NCBI GenBank assembly: GCA_004376375.1
Contig: SOJX01000076.1
Span: 56,156-120,155 of the forward strand
Length of the DNA stretch: 64,000 nt
Source of the DNA: Planctomycetota bacterium
GTDB lineage: Bacteria; Planctomycetota; E44-bin39
Direction: 5' to 3'
Position numbers and translations under genes: made by a program. Under the pieces are notes generated by a model, which made no database searches, was not told the origin of the DNA, and worked only from the letters and a program-made list of their open reading frames with translations. Every line of letters begins with the position of its first letter. Position 1 is the stretch's first letter. Positions 60,101 through 64,000 of the stretch are shown here, in pieces.

Positions 60101-62585
60101 CCGCACCATCGAGAGGAAGCGCGACGACGCAGCCCTGGGCGGCGTAAGCCGTAGCGCCGCCGTTGTTGAGTCTGTACTGCAGGCGGAGCGTGTGCGGGAC
60201 TGCAGGCAGAAAAATTCTTCGCATCCCGGCAAAAGTAGCGCGGTTCAGGGTTTGGTCGTCGGGCCTGTATTCCATCTCGTCGTATTGGGTGGGTACTCCG
60301 CCAGTTTCGAGTTCCCACCACGCGATGGTCCGGCGGCTGGTAGCTGAAATACCCAGCTGGCACGAGGCGAAGAGCAGGTAATTCTGGGCCTTCTGGGGCG
60401 TGAAGGCAGTACTGACCAGCTCTTTCGCGGTGGTGGTGTCGTGAGAGTCCTGAGCGACGGCCGCGTTGTAGGACCAGCCGTCCCAAACGGAATCGGAAAG
60501 GCTGAATGCGACGATATTTGAATTGTAAATGTAGGCGGTGGAGAAACCGTTCTCGGCCACGCGGAGAGAGAGGTCCTGATTGGTGGCGATGTTCGTCAGC
60601 GGCCAGAAGCCCGCATGCACCATTCTTTCATTATTATTATCGGGTTCGCGGTTGCTGTAATGCACGACGCTCGGCGGCGTCGGCGAGATAAACTGCGACC
60701 TGACTTCACTATTCGTGCTGTCTGTCCAGACCTCGGCTGCAAATACAGCCAGGTAATCGCTCAGTCCGGGCGGAGTAACGATCAGCGTGGCATGAGTAGT
60801 ATAACCCCCGCTCGATGTCGCAAGCCCTAAAGGCTCCCCCCGAACGAAATTGTGATTCTCCGTAGGCAGTTTTATGGCGATAATCGCCGCATTTGTCATC
60901 GTGGCGGATGTGCCCTTGACCCACAGCGCGTAGTCGTAGGTGCTGACCCCGTCCGCCCCCAGTACTTCCATGCTCATATATGAGTGGTATGTGCCGGCAA
61001 CCTTGGTATCGACCCTTGCATAGTGTGGTACTGTAGAGTCGGTTCTGGTCATTGCCGCTTCGAAGTCGATGCCTTCGACCTGGGCGGTCCCGATGATTAG
61101 ATAGTTGCCGGGTTCCGGGGGCGGCGATATATTCAGCCAGCATGCCAGCTCCCAGCCGATTGAGCCCGCGGTAGCAGTCTGGTTATCGGCGTAGTAATAT
61201 TTAAGCGGGTAGGCGTACCACCACGTCCTGATATACCTGCGGTATGTCGTGTTGGGCAAAAGGCCGGACTCAACCGTATAGGTAGCATCAAAGGGAATGT
61301 CCGTTATAACCGGCGCATCCGTATCCGCGTCGTAGATAATGAAGCCGTTGCCGCTGAAACTGTCCCACGACCACTGAAGCGTGTTGCTCGTGCAGTCGGT
61401 ATTCCTGAAATTGACCGGTACTCCCGGGTGGGTGCTCCACGTCGTGATGGAACAGCAGTCACTCCAAATCCCAACCCAGTTTTGCGCGCGGGCCGTAAAC
61501 CAGTATGACGTATCGTAATCAAGACCTGTAATGTCCCATGAGTAACCGGAGGTCTGCGTCCCGGCCGACGTAAAAACCTCCGTCGGCCCCCCGGTATCGC
61601 CTTTCGCGCTGAAAAGCTCAATCGTCGTGTCGGCGGGGTTGCCGTCCGGGTCCACCAGCACGGTTATTGTATCCGAATTGGCGAATATGAAGGTCGACGC
61701 CCTGTTTTGCAGAAGCGGCACGGTAGCCAGCGTGCAGGCTTCGATAACATTAGACTGGTTTCCATAGGACCTGACTTCCCATGTTACTTCCAGGACCGGG
61801 CGCCGGCCCACGGTACCGTAATTCCACTCGCGGAACTCACAATAGTTGCTGGTTGCTGTAGTCGTCTCATCTACTACTCCAAGCGAGCAGCAGTCGGTCC
61901 CGCCGTTTATCGCGTCTTCTACCCATGTATCTGCACTGGACCACAGATTCTGCCACTTGTCCCCGGAAGTCAGGCCCATGGTGGAACCATTAAACAGAAA
62001 GACTGTACTGCCCAGCAGGTCGTTTATCAGCTCGGCAGCACTCGCTGGTATGGGATCGATGCTGATTTTTCTGATATCGAGATCGTCGACGTTAGGATTG
62101 CCGTTGAAACAGTAGGCGTACAACCAGACGTCGTTTACCACGGTTCCGGGTGCAAAGCTGCTCACGTCGAATTTAACGATCCCGCCCATTCTGTCATCGT
62201 TGTTAAAGAGCCCGGCACGCCAGAACCCGGCGACCTTTGCATCTAAAGGCTGGCCGTAAATCCGGCATGAATACAGCGAAGGACAGTTGGTGACGCCGGA
62301 GCTCGCAATTGTATACGCCCTGCAATAGCGTACATAGGTCGTATTGGGGGTGAGGCCGGTTTCAGTTGTGGTTGTTTCGTCTGCCGGGATGTTCGATATC
62401 ATCACCGTGTCGGTAGCATTGTCGAAAACCGCGTACCTGTCTTCGCCGGCGACGTCGTCCCACGCCCACGTAAGCGTTGTGCTCGAGCAGTCGGCGCAGC
62501 GGAAATTACCCGGCGCATCCAGCGCCCATGCAGGCCCCGCCGCAACAAGACAGATAACCACGCACAACGGTGAAATGTACTTCAT
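57174..62585 (-). CDS. Giant secreted fibronectin type III surface protein with C-terminal sorting signal
   Basis: Read from ATG 62585 with CGGAG upstream, the 1803-residue protein has a signal peptide and many FN3-type modules (repeated patterns such as TLTWAWDDV and TYVRYCRAYT). A DNRLRE-like region lies near residues 100-280. The C-terminus has a GGCGLS motif, a hydrophobic helix (FLPFVLMMFILILF) and a basic RSRRE end. This tripartite tail resembles the Synerg/JDVT/GlyGly-CTERM sorting classes, so it is probably processed and anchored on the surface. A longer frame upstream of 62585 has no support. The Kelch gene precedes it by 50 bases. Confidence 0.85.
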   Translation of the reverse strand: MKYISPLCVVICLVAAGPAWALDAPGNFRCADCSSTTLTWAWDDVAGEDRYAVFDNATDTVMISNIPADETTTTETGLTPNTTYVRYCRAYTIASSGVTNCPSLYSCRIYGQPLDAKVAGFWRAGLFNNDDRMGGIVKFDVSSFAPGTVVNDVWLYAYCFNGNPNVDDLDIRKISIDPIPASAAELINDLLGSTVFLFNGSTMGLTSGDKWQNLWSSADTWVEDAINGGTDCCSLGVVDETTTATSNYCEFREWNYGTVGRRPVLEVTWEVRSYGNQSNVIEACTLATVPLLQNRASTFIFANSDTITVLVDPDGNPADTTIELFSAKGDTGGPTEVFTSAGTQTSGYSWDITGLDYDTSYWFTARAQNWVGIWSDCCSITTWSTHPGVPVNFRNTDCTSNTLQWSWDSFSGNGFIIYDADTDAPVITDIPFDATYTVESGLLPNTTYRRYIRTWWYAYPLKYYYADNQTATAGSIGWELACWLNISPPPEPGNYLIIGTAQVEGIDFEAAMTRTDSTVPHYARVDTKVAGTYHSYMSMEVLGADGVSTYDYALWVKGTSATMTNAAIIAIKLPTENHNFVRGEPLGLATSSGGYTTHATLIVTPPGLSDYLAVFAAEVWTDSTNSEVRSQFISPTPPSVVHYSNREPDNNNERMVHAGFWPLTNIATNQDLSLRVAENGFSTAYIYNSNIVAFSLSDSVWDGWSYNAAVAQDSHDTTTAKELVSTAFTPQKAQNYLLFASCQLGISATSRRTIAWWELETGGVPTQYDEMEYRPDDQTLNRATFAGMRRIFLPAVPHTLRLQYRLNNGGATAYAAQGCVVALPLDGAGKEYTYASNTAEACTLADVPTMDNTAVTFTAQNDSSITAQVGLAANPVDTTIELLYALGDANGPTVAFSSAGAKTSGYSWDVSGLGSDTSYWFLARAQNWAGIWSDCCSVTVWSTEPGAALPAPTSFSSYDCTSSSITWTWTDNSVSENGFELLEAGGDVVITLAQDATYTVETGLSENTQYTRLARAFQNPGPIYSSNSNIVSAYTLCNPPTDPEVSISDVTDSAMKVRVTTCPNPSADSTAAQFHEAAAAAPDSTWVTDIETGDFVFTAGGLSPNTSYAWQAQYRNGDGVATGYNTTPFMRFTHLADPILADFSVTSDDASRVVMSYATPPNGSVDQTGSFFEFVAGGSGGDNSGWQNSTYNYIDDGLATNTTYSYRVQLRNAEGVATSFTGAKSCVTLGAVPGAPQFSSITSSSVTVSWSGNGNPGWTVYELARSDGAPWASIANTTNLSYDDFSLAAGTIYNYRVRSLNLEVMPSGWSVENSFQTLPPQAPIVTILSAPVLIYGNTAAPPLSFVCDQDTDFQVQRGGDGSLGSGVSIAAGAVTAGVSQNVVLLRADLDPDNVALDIFVTCYESGNAANFGFASCTVYDDHIGPTAVVSFPADGQFLAQVDAISGTVSDSGGGNVGLTELVLYSVTDDLYYDNATVDFTSVSPVYFAVPGTDNWSFNSSGVTNNDGSTYTTYVRSIDTVGNFGPVSGNVSFTIDVALPTITIESPGPGPATVIGPSVDAVVQWRVDMDCDYFLRVGGNGSIASGVDVGSGFIVADNSIVSTVPAALFLDDTTERLYVIVRSAALSVAYNFRDFHDDETPPVTSVRTTLGGTLSSLELIAGISEDSPAGLQSVELAIRDANDLFYVPVSGKFEPGQTYFLANGLSSWQYDTSGVPFARGMSYTVSTRVTDNVGNVDERDVGTFVVYTKPAFSFIPKKKKGGCGLSIAENSEPPDKFGYFLPFVLMMFILILFRSRREVLVREC

Positions 62586-62635
62586 AACATACTCCGATGT
62601 CAATCTCGTTCGATATGACCTGCCGGCCATGGAAA

Positions 62636-63667
62636 TCAATACTCCCATGTATCGTCGCTGGGCGAGCCCGCGTAACCGCCGAAGAGAACGATCATGCTTC
62701 GGCTGGAATCGTAGGTCATGCCGCAGTTCATTCTGGGGGAAGGCTTGACCTCGGGGTTCTTCAGCGTCCAGTCCGTTCCGTTCCATTCCCAGCTCTCGTC
62801 GTTTATGCCGCCTGCGTCGCCACCCGTAAGAAACATCACCTGCCGTGCGGAATCGTAGGCCATCGAGTGCCAGTAGCGTGCTGACGGCTTGTTATCCGAG
62901 GAGTTCCGGGTCCAGTTTGCGCCATCCCATTCCCAGGTATCGTCCAGTCGCGCGGAACCCGTTGAACCGCCGAAAAGCACGATCACGTTTCGGTCTGAGT
63001 CGTATGCCATTGCTCCGGCGTACCGCGCAGTTGGTATGTTGGCCGGAGATTCCTGCGCCCAAACCGTGCCGTCCCAGACCCATGTCTCGTTGTCAGGCCC
63101 GCCTGCCCATCCGCCGAAAAGCACTATTTCATTGCGGATGGAATCATAGGCCATCATGCAATCGTCGCGGGGAGACGGGCTCTGGGCCGGAAATCTCTGC
63201 TGCCAATCCGTCCCGTTCCATACCCAGGTTTCGTTGCTTTCAGAACCTGTCCAGCCTCCGAAAAGCACAACCAGGTTATTGGCGGCATCGTATGCCATGG
63301 AATGCCATTCACGGGCCGATGGGCTGCTAACAGGAAGCTTCTGAACCCAGTTCGTTCCGTCCCATTCCCATGTGTCACCCAGCCGCGCTGAACCCGTCGA
63401 TCCTCCGAAGAGTACAACCACGTTTCGGTTCGAATCGTATGCAACGGCGTGCCGGGAACGGGCGGAGGGTCTGTCCGCCGGTAACCTTTCGGTCCAGTCC
63501 GGCAGAGTATATGGAGCGCCGACCAGTATCCAGCCGTCCTTGTCACCGCCGCCCGCGGCCGCGGCCGCGCCTCCTCCCACGCCGATTGCGACCCGGTCAT
63601 CGCCCCGCGTGCCGCCGCAGCCCGCTGTGGTATGGAAAAACGCGGCGGGAAGAATGTAAAGCCTCAT
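62636..63667 (-). CDS. Kelch-repeat lipoprotein
   Basis: This protein of about 343 residues starts MRLYILPAAFFH and has a possible lipobox TAGC. At least five Kelch units follow, each about 50 residues, with patterns YDSNRNVVVLFGG and DTWEWDGTNW. The units should form a beta-propeller for binding on the cell surface. ATG 63667 is preferred for its GAAAAGAG ribosome binding site; ATG 63697 would add ten residues. It lies between an EF-hand gene and the FN3 surface protein and is probably in one operon with them. The partner molecule is unknown. Confidence 0.85.
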   Translation of the reverse strand: MRLYILPAAFFHTTAGCGGTRGDDRVAIGVGGGAAAAAGGGDKDGWILVGAPYTLPDWTERLPADRPSARSRHAVAYDSNRNVVVLFGGSTGSARLGDTWEWDGTNWVQKLPVSSPSAREWHSMAYDAANNLVVLFGGWTGSESNETWVWNGTDWQQRFPAQSPSPRDDCMMAYDSIRNEIVLFGGWAGGPDNETWVWDGTVWAQESPANIPTARYAGAMAYDSDRNVIVLFGGSTGSARLDDTWEWDGANWTRNSSDNKPSARYWHSMAYDSARQVMFLTGGDAGGINDESWEWNGTDWTLKNPEVKPSPRMNCGMTYDSSRSMIVLFGGYAGSPSDDTWEY

Positions 63668-63697
63668 GGCTCTTTTCTCAGTTCGCATAACATACAC

Positions 63698-64000
63698 TCA
63701 ACGTTCAGCCACCTTCACCCGGGAAACTCTGAATCCCGGTTCGATGGCTCCTTGAAACGCTATCTTGCCTTTCTTTTTGAGAAATGAATCAAGCTCACCC
63801 AGGCTTACATAGCCGTCGTAATCGCTATCCGCCTTGCCCTCAAGGGCTCTTGCGATTTCAGTCTCACTTCCCTTTGAGGGATTGAAGACAAGCACCGACA
63901 GAGCAGCGCCTGCGCCGCCCAGGTCAGGAATCTTTTCCAGTATCTTTCCTTCGGCGTTCTGCGCCACAAGCAAAACGCTTTTGCCTTTGAAATACCTGTC
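63698..64000 (-). CDS. EF-hand protein C-terminal part (5' end outside window)
   Basis: The frame is open to the right window edge, so only the C-terminal 100 residues are visible. They contain a complete EF-hand loop, DSDYDGYVSLGE, which should bind calcium. The segment upstream of it (ALSVLVFNPSKGSETEIARALEGKAD) resembles the end of caspase-family surface proteins, but the catalytic part is not in the window. A TTG at 63973 is not the real start. It is the first of three surface-protein genes on this strand. Confidence 0.7.
   Translation of the reverse strand, partial: DRYFKGKSVLLVAQNAEGKILEKIPDLGGAGAALSVLVFNPSKGSETEIARALEGKADSDYDGYVSLGELDSFLKKKGKIAFQGAIEPGFRVSRVKVAER

Noticed and set aside
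1..64000. tRNA, rRNA or origin of replication
   Set aside because: I found no convincing tRNA cloverleaf with a CCA-type end, no rRNA-like stretch and no DnaA-box cluster by reading. A covariance-model search would be needed to exclude small RNAs.

Overview
This is a GC-rich bacterial chromosome segment from a Gram-negative (diderm) organism. The cell-envelope type is inferred from a LolA-like carrier, an LpxL-like acyltransferase, many lipobox proteins and MMPL/MATE export proteins. Several features suggest the PVC/Planctomycetota neighbourhood or an uncultured relative: a secreted prenyltransferase/squalene-oxidase-repeat protein with DnaJ-type zinc motifs, giant kinase-TPR-sigma54 regulators, nested 'CCCAGGG...CCCTGGG' intergenic inverted repeats, FN3 and Kelch surface proteins, and EF-hand proteins. 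This taxonomic guess is inference, because no rRNA or other marker gene lies in the window.

Region 1 (1-21445, + strand) is a type II fatty-acid-synthase-like biosynthetic cluster of the aryl-polyene/flexirubin class. It encodes an MMPL-acyltransferase-methyltransferase fusion (5' truncated by the window), a CrtI-like oxidoreductase, four ketosynthases with intact active sites, two ketosynthase-like proteins lacking the active cysteine, two acyl carrier proteins, a FabG reductase and two hotdog dehydratases. It also encodes a C45 Ntn-hydrolase, an LpxL-like acyltransferase, a NodB deacetylase, a LolA-like carrier, a small lipoprotein and two radical SAM enzymes. Most genes overlap by 1-4 bases or sit a few bases apart, as in an operon. 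A low-GC pair (6161-7014: small protein plus retropepsin/SEC-C protein) with its own promoter interrupts the cluster.

Region 2 (21446-31340) is accessory. It holds a NYN nuclease, an ankyrin membrane protein and a small ORF. A lipoprotein/STAS module follows (esterase, STAS, CAP-domain protein, and a thioredoxin-like lipoprotein gene with an in-frame stop). Then comes a low-GC island with inverted repeats, a lipoprotein and three unknown genes.

Region 3 (31345-50490) holds two very large sigma54-dependent regulators, an ankyrin protein, a RAYT transposase with tandem REP-like hairpins, the prenyltransferase-repeat protein, a GIY-YIG nuclease bracketed by ATTCCC-N8-GGGAAT palindromes and a TPR protein. 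It ends with a second copy of the CAP-esterase-STAS module. Both module copies are preceded by the same sigma54-like promoter, which suggests that regulators of the neighbouring type control them.

Region 4 (50697-64000) holds an MFS transporter, acetoacetyl-CoA synthetase, a YiiX-like papain-fold lipoprotein, a MATE transporter and a surface-protein set: a giant FN3 protein with a C-terminal sorting signal, a Kelch lipoprotein and an EF-hand protein cut by the window end.

Across the window, gaps between genes are filled by degenerate 7-8 bp tandem repeats of many unrelated sequences. These are often arranged as inverted arms, and several run into the 3' ends of neighbouring genes.
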